DNA of 12,558 nucleotides, taken from the NCBI GenBank assembly GCA_029058705.1, contig JAIDXA010000322.1, forward strand, positions 1 through 12,558, written 5' to 3'. This DNA comes from Paramuribaculum sp. Its GTDB lineage: Bacteria; Bacteroidota; Bacteroidia; Bacteroidales; Muribaculaceae. Both the position numbers and the translations under genes were made by a program. Positions 1 to 6,781 of this stretch are shown here, piece by piece. Every line of letters starts with the position of its first letter. Positions within the stretch are counted from its first letter, which is position 1. The notes beneath the pieces were generated by a model. The model saw nothing but the letters and a program-made list of their open reading frames with translations. It did no database searches and was not told the origin of the DNA.

Positions 1-344
1 GCTATTATCTCGGCCAGCGGCTTGGCGAATGGTCGTCGAAATACGGATCAAGCGCCGAACGCGTCAAGCGTTACGCTGCCAAAGGTGTGAGATATTTCTC
101 GAATATCGGCGTCGCTGAGTTTTATGTCGAGGCCGGAGAGGTGAAAGCAGGCGATGAAATCGTGATCACCGGTCCGACAACGGGCGCCATCGTCATGAAA
201 CTCGACGAGATCAGGGTCAACCTCAAGCCTGTTGATAAAGCCGTCAAAGGCGAAAGTTTCTCAATCAAGGTCAATGAGAAGATCCGGCCGTCAGACCGTC
301 TTTATGTCTGGGAGCCGACAGCAGCCGCCGGAAAAACAAGCTGA
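1..344 (+). CDS. U32-family peptidase / RNA-hydroxylation-type protein, C-terminal part (5' truncated by window edge)
   Basis: The frame is open from base 3 with no start inside the window, so this is the last ~113 codons of a gene that begins upstream. The visible protein starts YYLGQRLGEWSSKYG and contains RYFSNIGVAEFYVEAG and a beta-barrel-like stretch GDEIVITGPTTG, followed by DEIRVN and a terminal RPSDRLYVW. This pattern is typical of the C-terminal domain of U32 'collagenase-like peptidase' proteins. Family members with known roles (E. coli TrhP/YegQ and RlhA; B. subtilis YrrN/YrrO) act with prephenate-derived chemistry in tRNA U34 or 23S rRNA hydroxylation rather than as proven proteases. 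The catalytic and Cys-containing part lies outside the window, so which subgroup this is cannot be decided. The GTG at 87 is internal, not a start. A strong terminator follows 24 bases after the stop, and the next gene is convergent. Confidence 0.8.
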   Translation, partial: YYLGQRLGEWSSKYGSSAERVKRYAAKGVRYFSNIGVAEFYVEAGEVKAGDEIVITGPTTGAIVMKLDEIRVNLKPVDKAVKGESFSIKVNEKIRPSDRLYVWEPTAAAGKTS

Positions 345-367
345 AAAACGACATGGGTCTACGCATC

Positions 368-408
368 AAGGGGAGGAATAACAGCTTCGACGTTATTCCT
401 CCCCTTTT
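368..408 (+). terminator. Intrinsic terminator shared by convergent genes
   Basis: A perfect 15-bp stem is formed by AAGGGGAGGAATAAC (368-382) and GTTATTCCTCCCCTT (392-406), with a 9-base loop and a T-rich tail (TTTTCTT) on the plus strand. It lies 24 bases after the U32 stop and 28 bases beyond the stop of the convergent GT4 gene. The T-tract favours the plus direction. On the minus strand only two T follow the stem, so use by the glycan operon is plausible but weaker. Confidence 0.88.
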
Positions 409-433
409 CTTACATGTGCTCATGTGGCAGACA

Positions 434-1510
434 TCACGAATAGGCGTCAAGGATCTCTCCGATAAAATGGTGATACGACAGTTTCGAGTCAAAATATTCC
501 GCAGCCCGACAACCTAAGCGCTCGCGCTTTTTACGGTCAGTGACCATTGACCGGAGAGCATTGGCCAAAGCGTCGACATTATCTGGCGGCACGAGCAATC
601 CGGTCGTGCCGTCGGTTATATATTCCGGCTGCGCGCCATTGTCGGTAGCGATGACAGGGACACCCGCCTGCATGAATTCCATCGGCGAGAGCGGACATGC
701 CTCACGCACTATCGAAGGCGCCACCCCAAGGTCGGCCTGACGGATCAGCGCACGCACATTGTCGGAGAACCCATAGAAACCGATGCGGTGTCCGATTCCG
801 CCTCTTTGAGCTATTCTGACCAGCTCTTTGTCGAAATCGGCCGGTTTGCATGTCCCGACAAAAACCATTGTCCAATCGAGATCGCGGATTCTGACAAGCG
901 CCTCGACAAGAATCTGGCATCCTTTTGACTCGCGGACACGCCCTGTAAATAAAATCAGCGGAACGCCCGGTTTCACCGCGTAGCGTTGCCGCAGGTTGTC
1001 GGCTTCAGTTTCCACATATGGGGGGATGCTGTTATGAATGACTTTGCATCTGTCGTCGGGCATCCATCCGTTGACACTCTGCCACAGGCGTCGGCCGAGA
1101 TCACTGACAAACAGCATCCTGTGAAGCCGTTTCAGATACCTGCGCCGCCACGGGAGAGTGCGGCTGGCCCGGGCGATGTGGCGTGTCAGAACGATCCGCG
1201 TATCCGAACCGGCAAGATCGACAGCCTTCATGACCTGACCGACTTGGGCTATATCATGGACGTGAACGACATCTGCCCTCCCGACCGCCATCACCAGTGC
1301 CGGTTCAGGTCTGCGCCCATGGAGCAGCCGGCTTCCAAGATCAACAACCGAAAAATCGACTGATGCTTCCAGCCTCGCGACTACGGCTTCGGAACGACGC
1401 GCAAGAAATTCGACTTCATGTCCCTGGTCGCGCAGGGAAAGTCCGAGATCGAGGACGAACTGTTCGGCTCCGCCCCACACCTTTCCAGGAAAAATCTGCA
1501 GGATTTTCAT
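434..1510 (-). CDS. Glycosyltransferase family 4 (GT-B fold), cytoplasmic sugar transferase
   Basis: 358 aa. It is predicted to transfer a sugar from a nucleotide-sugar to a growing surface glycan at the cytoplasmic face. The N-terminal acceptor domain opens MKILQIFPGKVWGGAEQF, with the glycine-rich GGAEQ loop at residues 13-17, and has VVHVHD at 91-96. The C-terminal donor domain has GRVRESKG (190-197; Arg and Lys expected to bind the diphosphate), then GFSDNV. The retaining GT4 E-x7-E motif is Glu270 and Glu278 within REACPLSPMEF, followed by GVPVIATDNGAQPEYI and GTTGLLVPP. Start choice: the frame can be extended to a TTG at 1534, but the ATG at 1510 begins exactly at the conserved MKIL strand and lies 20 bases after the stop of the preceding gene. 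It is the last gene of a four-gene minus-strand operon. Donor and acceptor sugars cannot be told from sequence; no transmembrane segment is seen. Confidence 0.9.
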   Translation of the reverse strand: MKILQIFPGKVWGGAEQFVLDLGLSLRDQGHEVEFLARRSEAVVARLEASVDFSVVDLGSRLLHGRRPEPALVMAVGRADVVHVHDIAQVGQVMKAVDLAGSDTRIVLTRHIARASRTLPWRRRYLKRLHRMLFVSDLGRRLWQSVNGWMPDDRCKVIHNSIPPYVETEADNLRQRYAVKPGVPLILFTGRVRESKGCQILVEALVRIRDLDWTMVFVGTCKPADFDKELVRIAQRGGIGHRIGFYGFSDNVRALIRQADLGVAPSIVREACPLSPMEFMQAGVPVIATDNGAQPEYITDGTTGLLVPPDNVDALANALRSMVTDRKKRERLGCRAAEYFDSKLSYHHFIGEILDAYS

Positions 1511-1530
1511 TTTCGGGAATTCAGAGTATA

Positions 1531-3504
1531 TCAATTATGGTTCGGGCAGGTTGCTGTGTTCGTATTCATACGGTGCATGAAACTCTGGATGATGGCCCGG
1601 GCCTCTCGTTTCATGACCTCCTCCAGTTCCAGACCTTTTCCTGCCAGATTGTTTTTAAGCAACGGATCTGAACGATAGTTGAACAGACCTGAAACTTCTT
1701 CTCCGGCAAATTGAATGACATGGTCGCCTTTGAAATATTGGGGAATATTGTCCCAGTTGAAAGCCCATGTGCTGTCGGCCGGAGTGGAGAAAAGATCGAT
1801 CCCATATGCCACATAAGGACGTTTGTTTCCTATATAGTCGAGAAGAGTCGGCATTATGTCGGTCTGCTGTGCGATTCCGGGCTGCTGTCCACGTGGAAGT
1901 TCTCCGGAAGGATCGAAGATAAGGATGGGAATGCGGAAACCACCGACATCGTTCTTATATTCATCGTGGGTGCGCTTCGAACTTCCGTGATCGGCCGTCA
2001 GGACAAAAATCGTGTTTTCATACCATGGCTGCCGGCGGGCGGTATCAAAGAACCGGCGCAGCGAATAGTCGGCATAACGGATGCATTTATGGAGAGGATA
2101 GAGACCTTCATCTTTAAGAATGCCGACATATTTGTCGGGAATCCGGAACGGATGGTGGGAGGAAAGGGTGAATACTGTTGCCAGAAACGGTTGTGGCATT
2201 TCAGTCAGAGACTGTGCGAAAAATTGCAGAAACGGCTCGTCCCATACTCCCCATGTTCCGTCGAATTCCGCTTTTCCGCCAAAACGGCTGTCGGCATAGA
2301 ATTCGTTCTGTCCATAGTAGCGGTCGAATCCGGCATGGCGCGTGAAAGCGTTGAATCCAAGCGATTCGTTGTCGGCGCCATGGAAAAATGCGGATGTATA
2401 GCCCATAGGTTTGAGCAGCGATGCGATCGAGTTGATGTCGTTCAGCGAATGTGGCGAAACAACAAACGGACGGTTCATGCGCGGAATGGAGGCGAGAACT
2501 GCAGGCGGTGCATCGATACTGAATCCGGCGTTGGCGAATGCATCACGCCAGTGGGCGCTGACCGTAAGAAGCGAATCGGCGAAAGGAGTATAACCTTTAT
2601 AGGTGCCGCCATCAAGACCCTTGTTAAGGCTTCCGACAAACTCCTGCGCGAAACTTTCCACGATAAGGATGACGACATTCTTCTTACGCTCGGCAAGCGT
2701 GTCGGACGGGACATGGACCGGTGAATAGATTGTCGCGAGCTCTTCTTCAGTGAAATAGTGCGGTTCGGCCATTGTCACTTCTCCGAGAGTGCGCAAAAGG
2801 GCAAACGGCGTATTCAGGACTGCTCCCGTCTGAACCGGCTTGCTGACAAAGCGCTGCGCATAACCGACAGAGATCGGACGTGTGGCAGAAAGGAAAAGTA
2901 TATTGCCACGCATTCCGCATACCGTCAGAAAACCGATAATGACAAGCGTCAAAGAGTTGGTCAGATAATAACGCCACAACGGACGCCCCACAGAAGCCGG
3001 ACGCCGGTAGAGTCTGATGAAACCAAAGATGATCAAGGCTGCCAGCAACAACAGATACCAGTGCGCCTCCATTTCCACACCGATAATCGACATAAGGTTT
3101 CCCTCACCCTTGAATTCCGTGACGGTTGCCATTGTCGAACGCTGCAGACGGGTTTCAAAAAAGACTGAGTCGCCGAGATTTATAATAATGCATAGTGAAT
3201 TGACCACGACATAGATCCACTTTGTCATCGCGGCCCACCATTTTTTACCCTCCTTCCAATGGAGCGGCAGGACATACAACAGGATAAACAGGCTATTGGT
3301 ATAGAATATCGCCGATGAGTCGAAGCGGAAACCGCCTCCACAGATAGAGATGAACCCGGACCATGACATCCCGTCGCCGACGGAATCGAAGTTTTCAAGG
3401 ATAAATGCAATCCTACAGATGAAATAGGCCAGATAGACTGCTGCAAGATTCAAAATCAGACCGACAGGGGTCGAACGCATCACTTTATTGATTTTTCCGT
3501 TCAT
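1531..3504 (-). CDS. LTA-synthase-like membrane phosphotransferase (sulfatase/alkaline phosphatase superfamily), Ser-nucleophile paralogue
   Basis: 657 aa from this start. The N-terminal part has about five hydrophobic segments (near residues 13-37, 64-81, 92-110, 148-163, 180-197). These are followed by a periplasmic sulfatase-fold domain. Metal-site and catalytic positions are visible: Glu283 in VILIVESF, Ser329 in GFSIDAPPAVLASIP as the predicted nucleophile, His375 in FHGADN, Asp422 in WGVWD, His450 in SSHHPF, and Asp505-His506 in TADHG. In Gram-positive LtaS the enzyme takes phosphoglycerol from phosphatidylglycerol; Gram-negative relatives (OpgB/EptA-like) decorate glycans or lipids. 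The role here, adding phosphoglycerol or a similar group to a surface glycan, is inferred. Start uncertain: ATG 3504 overlaps the previous gene by 20 bases, ATG 3480 follows its TAA by four bases, and the longest frame (3564) would overlap by 80 and is disfavoured. It is the third gene of the glycan operon, and its stop is 20 bases before the GT4 start. Confidence 0.88.
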   Translation of the reverse strand: MNGKINKVMRSTPVGLILNLAAVYLAYFICRIAFILENFDSVGDGMSWSGFISICGGGFRFDSSAIFYTNSLFILLYVLPLHWKEGKKWWAAMTKWIYVVVNSLCIIINLGDSVFFETRLQRSTMATVTEFKGEGNLMSIIGVEMEAHWYLLLLAALIIFGFIRLYRRPASVGRPLWRYYLTNSLTLVIIGFLTVCGMRGNILFLSATRPISVGYAQRFVSKPVQTGAVLNTPFALLRTLGEVTMAEPHYFTEEELATIYSPVHVPSDTLAERKKNVVILIVESFAQEFVGSLNKGLDGGTYKGYTPFADSLLTVSAHWRDAFANAGFSIDAPPAVLASIPRMNRPFVVSPHSLNDINSIASLLKPMGYTSAFFHGADNESLGFNAFTRHAGFDRYYGQNEFYADSRFGGKAEFDGTWGVWDEPFLQFFAQSLTEMPQPFLATVFTLSSHHPFRIPDKYVGILKDEGLYPLHKCIRYADYSLRRFFDTARRQPWYENTIFVLTADHGSSKRTHDEYKNDVGGFRIPILIFDPSGELPRGQQPGIAQQTDIMPTLLDYIGNKRPYVAYGIDLFSTPADSTWAFNWDNIPQYFKGDHVIQFAGEEVSGLFNYRSDPLLKNNLAGKGLELEEVMKREARAIIQSFMHRMNTNTATCPNHN

Positions 3505-5347
3505 TGTCAAGATTAGCGATATAGTTATATAGGCTTTGAAGAATGGCTTTTCCTTTGAGTTCACGATCGGGATCAGCTGTTCCGTTTACGGCTGACTGGC
3601 GTACATTGTCGTAATCTGTCAATCCCGACGGATCGGTGAACAGAAAGCCGTTGTTATAGGTGTGTAACGAGAATGGTGAAGTGTAAGTGTCGGCCAGCAC
3701 ATCGCGGCTGAAGGGATAGTGGCTATGCGGCAGCCCAAGCTGTCCGAGCAGTGTAGACGCTATGTCGGTCTGGCTCATGATCGAATCGATCCTTTCGGGT
3801 CTGCCAACCGCTCCGCCTGCAAACAACAACGGAATGTGGGAATAGACGTCGCGCTGCGACGGGGTGTCACTTCGGTTCAGCCCGTGATCAGCGACGACCA
3901 CCATCAACAGATTGTCCCACACACCGGACGCCTTCAACCGTTCCACCATGCGCCCGAGAGCGTGGTCGGTGTAGGCCATTGAATTGTCGGCAGGATCATG
4001 AAGCCTGTCATAAGGCACGTTGAACGGTTCGTGGGAACTTAATGACTGCACCGATATCATCCATTTTTGGCCGGACCCGGTCAGACGCGCAGCCTCATCG
4101 GCAACCCTTTCGAAGACGGGAAGATCGTGGACACCCCATTTGCCATGATCAGGATTTCCGGGAAAATCCCGTTGGGCAATCAACGTCGAGTTTCCGGCCG
4201 ACAGATAAAAATCCGATTTATGCATAATGGCAAGATCGCCGCCATGGACTGCCATAGTGAGGTAGCCGTTTTCGCGCAGATCGCGGGCCAGAGCGGGCAG
4301 GCAGGGCAGTTTGCGCGTATGCCGCACGATTGTGGCTGTCGGCTGTCCGGGCAAGCCACAGAATATGGCTGGAAGCGCTCTGTCGGTACGGAACGAAGAT
4401 GCCCGGCAACGTGTAAAGAACAGCCCCTCTTCACAGAGTCGGTTGAAATTCGGCGTCACGCCGCTTCTGCCACCGAGAGGCTCACAAAACTCCGCGCCGA
4501 AACTTTCCCATACAATCACAAGGATGTCGGGACGTCTGGTCAGTAAATGCGATTCAGACTTTCCTTCTTTCGGAAATAACCGAGAGACCAGCCTGTCACA
4601 CTCATCCGACGGCATGAAGCGGAACTGTCCGGCATAATCGTCGCGCGCGCTGAGCGAATAGACAAGATTATAGGCTGGATTCAACGCCCAATGGTTAAAG
4701 AAGTTATCTGAATGAAAATAGACAATGCTCGGATTGTTGGGACGGATTCCGAGTCCGCGGATAATCAGAAAGCAGATTCCTACCATCAGCAGAAACAATA
4801 CGGGAGCGGCCAGACATATCCACCAGTGCGTATTGGCCTCGAACATCGTCGGCCAGCCATAACGGACAACAGCCTCTGCCCCGATCCAGAAGCAGCATCC
4901 AACCGCAACAGCGGCAAGAAGTCCGGCTGCAACATACCATCCGCTGACGCTGGCAAACGCACCTTTTGGATGACGGAGATATTCGAAAACCGAAGCATCG
5001 ATCTTCGAGTTCCAGAAGCCATAGAGAATTGAATCGGATATCACCACCAGGCCAATGGCCAATGAAACCAATATGTTGTAGGGCGTCAAAATCCATTCAA
5101 GCCTGAAGCCCGGAGAAAGGGTATGTACAAGTCCGGCGATCAGAGGAACCGCCACGAGATAGGATGCAATTATCGCATCGGACCTAAAGCCTTTCCGATA
5201 GACTGCGGCTGTTGTCGCCAAGCCGATCGACGCCGTAGCGCTCTTGCGGTTCGATATTGCAAAAAGCGGTTTTTGAAAAATCTGAAAAAAGGCCGCACTC
5301 CACAACCAATAAATAACCGAAAAGAGAATATAACCTATCAGATTCAT
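3485..5347 (-). CDS. LTA-synthase-like membrane phosphotransferase (sulfatase/alkaline phosphatase superfamily), Thr-nucleophile paralogue
   Basis: 620 aa. Hydrophobic segments near residues 4-22, 58-76, 88-108, 135-155 and 172-198 place the N-terminal half in the inner membrane, with the catalytic domain (about 270-550) in the periplasm. Expected active-site residues are Glu281 in VIVWESFGAEF, Thr321 in FRTDRALPAIF (predicted nucleophile, as in LtaS), His368 in VHGGD, Asp408 in WGVHD, His439 in SSHEPF, and Asp487-His488 in VADHG, then IPLLFAGG and QTDIASTLLGQLG. The start ATG (5347) overlaps the TGA of the GT9 gene as ATGA, indicating translational coupling and fixing the start. It is followed by a second, quite divergent paralogue, so the pair is not a recent duplication. 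The likely job is transfer of a phospho-group from a phospholipid to a periplasmic glycan or lipid; the substrate is unknown. A true sulfatase is unlikely because the membrane domain and the WESF/Thr pattern match the LTA-synthase group. Confidence 0.9.
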   Translation of the reverse strand: MNLIGYILFSVIYWLWSAAFFQIFQKPLFAISNRKSATASIGLATTAAVYRKGFRSDAIIASYLVAVPLIAGLVHTLSPGFRLEWILTPYNILVSLAIGLVVISDSILYGFWNSKIDASVFEYLRHPKGAFASVSGWYVAAGLLAAVAVGCCFWIGAEAVVRYGWPTMFEANTHWWICLAAPVLFLLMVGICFLIIRGLGIRPNNPSIVYFHSDNFFNHWALNPAYNLVYSLSARDDYAGQFRFMPSDECDRLVSRLFPKEGKSESHLLTRRPDILVIVWESFGAEFCEPLGGRSGVTPNFNRLCEEGLFFTRCRASSFRTDRALPAIFCGLPGQPTATIVRHTRKLPCLPALARDLRENGYLTMAVHGGDLAIMHKSDFYLSAGNSTLIAQRDFPGNPDHGKWGVHDLPVFERVADEAARLTGSGQKWMISVQSLSSHEPFNVPYDRLHDPADNSMAYTDHALGRMVERLKASGVWDNLLMVVVADHGLNRSDTPSQRDVYSHIPLLFAGGAVGRPERIDSIMSQTDIASTLLGQLGLPHSHYPFSRDVLADTYTSPFSLHTYNNGFLFTDPSGLTDYDNVRQSAVNGTADPDRELKGKAILQSLYNYIANLDNERKNQ

Positions 5348-6360
5348 TGCTTTTTGTTGGTTAGTGCTGAAAGTACGCGTGACGCCACGACTTCGGGCTC
5401 AAGACTGCGCATGCATGCAAAATCCGATCTCGGACATGCCGGTGCCCCCGCCACATTACAAGGCTGACATCCGACACCCTTCACAATTGCCCCTCCCCTG
5501 TCCTGCTGTCCGAACGGGGAGAATCCGCATTCTGGCGTGGTGCTGCCCCATAAGGTCACAACCGGAGTGCCCACCAGTGAGGCAAGATGCTGGTTTGCCG
5601 AATCCATAGAGACGATCTGGTCCATTTCCTGCATCAGCCGCAACTCCTGCTCAATCGGAAAGAGACCTGCCAACGACTGACAACCGTCGATCATGCGCGC
5701 CCATCCGGAAAGCTGGTCAGCCTCGTCACCTGGTCCTCCAAAAAGATAGACAGCTATGCCATTGCTACATAGCAATCTGATGACCTCAACCATCATTTCG
5801 GACGGATAGGTTTTGGTATGGTATCTGGCAAACGGAGCGATCCCGACCGCCGGATGGCTAATTTCGACCGGAGGCTTAGAATTGAGCGGGGTGAGAGCCG
5901 AATACGCTTCAGGAACCATCAGGCCAAGTTTTTTGAAAACATCAATATACCGGTCTATAAAACTCTTCTGGCGGATTTTGTTTTTTAAAGCGCTGGAACG
6001 TGCCGACCTCATCTTATCGACCATTACGACTCTTACGCCCTTGGCCCGAAAATAGTTGTCGACCATCCATGAGCGCAGAACATTATGAAGATCCGCCACA
6101 TCAGTCGGATGCAGACGGCCAAGCCGAGAAAAAAGCCTCCATAGTCCGGCCATGCCCTTGTAGTCTTTCGGATCAATCCCTATGACCGACAGATTGGCCG
6201 GAGCATCTATAAACAATCTGGAGAAAAATGGCCGGGTAACCATTGTGAATTTCACATCGGGATTTGACCGGGCAAAAGAATACACTACCGGCAGTGTCAT
6301 TGCGACATCGCCTAACGCTGAAAAGCGCAACACGAGAATATGTCGTTGGTCATCGCTCAT
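5344..6360 (-). CDS. Glycosyltransferase family 9, heptosyltransferase-like
   Basis: 338 aa. GT9 enzymes (WaaC/WaaF/WaaQ type) transfer heptose or related sugars from ADP-sugar to the lipopolysaccharide core in the cytoplasm. Visible features are the N-terminal ILVLRFSALGDVAMTLPVV (Gly17-Asp18 matching the GDV motif), GIAPFARYHTKTYP (Lys183), LFGGPGDEA (207-215) and the C-terminal donor-site motif SMDSANQHLASLVGTPVVTLWG (Asp253, His258). The tail contains four cysteines (298, 301, 309, 316) in CQPC...ACP...FAC, a pattern I have seen in Bacteroidota GT9 proteins. Start: the frame extends upstream to 6414, but the promoter -7 box occupies 6412-6419, so the ATG at 6360 (MSDDQRHILVLRF) is the only sensible start. 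It is the first gene of the four-gene glycan operon and ends in an ATGA overlap with the next gene. The actual sugar transferred is not known. Confidence 0.92.
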   Translation of the reverse strand: MSDDQRHILVLRFSALGDVAMTLPVVYSFARSNPDVKFTMVTRPFFSRLFIDAPANLSVIGIDPKDYKGMAGLWRLFSRLGRLHPTDVADLHNVLRSWMVDNYFRAKGVRVVMVDKMRSARSSALKNKIRQKSFIDRYIDVFKKLGLMVPEAYSALTPLNSKPPVEISHPAVGIAPFARYHTKTYPSEMMVEVIRLLCSNGIAVYLFGGPGDEADQLSGWARMIDGCQSLAGLFPIEQELRLMQEMDQIVSMDSANQHLASLVGTPVVTLWGSTTPECGFSPFGQQDRGGAIVKGVGCQPCNVAGAPACPRSDFACMRSLEPEVVASRVLSALTNKKQ

Positions 6361-6411
6361 TTTACCAATAAAACAGTTTTTCCGAATCCGGATCGTCAAA
6401 AAGGCCTTCTG

Positions 6412-6441
6412 CAAATATAGTCAGAATCCCCAATTTACAAA
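6412..6441 (-). promoter_or_regulatory. Bacteroidota-type promoter of the glycan operon
   Basis: On the minus strand a -33 TTTG (6441-6438, within TTTTTG) is followed by an 18-base spacer and a perfect -7 box TATATTTG (6419-6412), matching TAnnTTTG. Transcription would start near 6404, giving a leader of about 44 bases before the GT9 ATG at 6360. Confidence 0.75.
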
Positions 6442-6506
6442 AACGATTGTCGAAATTAAGTTAAAGCCGACTCGGAGACCACAGCTCGGAAAAGGGCATG
6501 AAAAAA

Positions 6507-6603
6507 GGGTAAGCTTACTACATCGCACCGCTACAACCCGGTACCGCTGCTTCGGTCAAGATCTGACGGAGTTCCCGGGGAGCTGGTCGTGTAGGACTTA
6601 CCC
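6507..6603 (-). ncRNA. ffs: Small bacterial SRP RNA (4.5S-like)
   Basis: About 97 nt read on the minus strand. The ends pair perfectly (GGGTAAG at 6603-6597 with CTTACCC at 6513-6507), and the helix continues with CCTACA against TGTAG, then CCCGG against CCGGG nearer the tip. The conserved apical domain (6567-6546) has GTCAG on one side and AGCAGC on the other, separated by the canonical 11 nt. This is the asymmetric-loop pattern bound by Ffh. The loop reads UGAC where E. coli has GGAA, a URRC-type variant. Six T follow immediately (6506-6501), so the 3' end is probably set by U-tract termination off the long hairpin. A good promoter sits directly upstream. The product joins Ffh to target membrane proteins co-translationally. 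The short form lacks an Alu domain, as usual in Gram-negatives. Confidence 0.93.
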
Positions 6604-6608
6604 GAATG

Positions 6609-6640
6609 CAAAATTACAAACAATTTTTCATCCTGCCAAA
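6609..6640 (-). promoter_or_regulatory. Bacteroidota-type promoter of ffs
   Basis: On the minus strand, -33 TTTG (6640-6637) is followed by a 20-base spacer and -7 TAATTTTG (6616-6609), a full match to TAnnTTTG. The predicted start falls at the GGG that begins the SRP RNA (6603), about six bases after the -7 box, which supports both calls. Confidence 0.82.
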
Positions 6641-6687
6641 TTTTTTTCAATTCCACTACCGAAAGCAACGACATATCTTCGCGTCTG

Positions 6688-6727
6688 CAAACAAAACCCC
6701 TCTCGGGCATGTCTTGCCCGAGAGGGG
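6688..6727 (-). terminator. Intrinsic terminator of the GH92 gene
   Basis: A perfect 13-bp GC-rich stem is formed by CCCCTCTCGGGCA (6697-6709) and TGCCCGAGAGGGG (6715-6727) with a five-base loop. On the minus strand it is followed by TTTTGTTT. It lies 55 bases after the GH92 stop and separates that gene from the ffs promoter. Confidence 0.9.
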
Positions 6728-6781
6728 GATGCGGATACCGAAAACGGCCAAAGTCAACCGTTTCCATTCTCGGATTGTTTT

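Noticed and set aside
1511..1534. TTG start at 1534 for the GT4 gene
   Set aside because: It adds eight residues before the conserved MKIL strand and overlaps the previous stop; ATG 1510 fits the family better.
1711..2724. 337-codon open frame on the plus strand
   Set aside because: It lies entirely antisense to the LTA-synthase-like gene, which has complete active-site motifs; the plus-strand translation has no recognisable domain.
3505..3564. Longer N-terminus for the Ser-type phosphotransferase (start at 3564)
   Set aside because: It would overlap the preceding gene by 80 bases, and the added residues are a shadow of that gene's C-terminus; 3504 or 3480 is more likely.
6361..6414. Upstream in-frame start for the GT9 gene at 6414
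   Set aside because: The start codon would lie on the promoter -7 box (6412-6419), upstream of the predicted transcript start; the conserved family N-terminus begins near ATG 6360.
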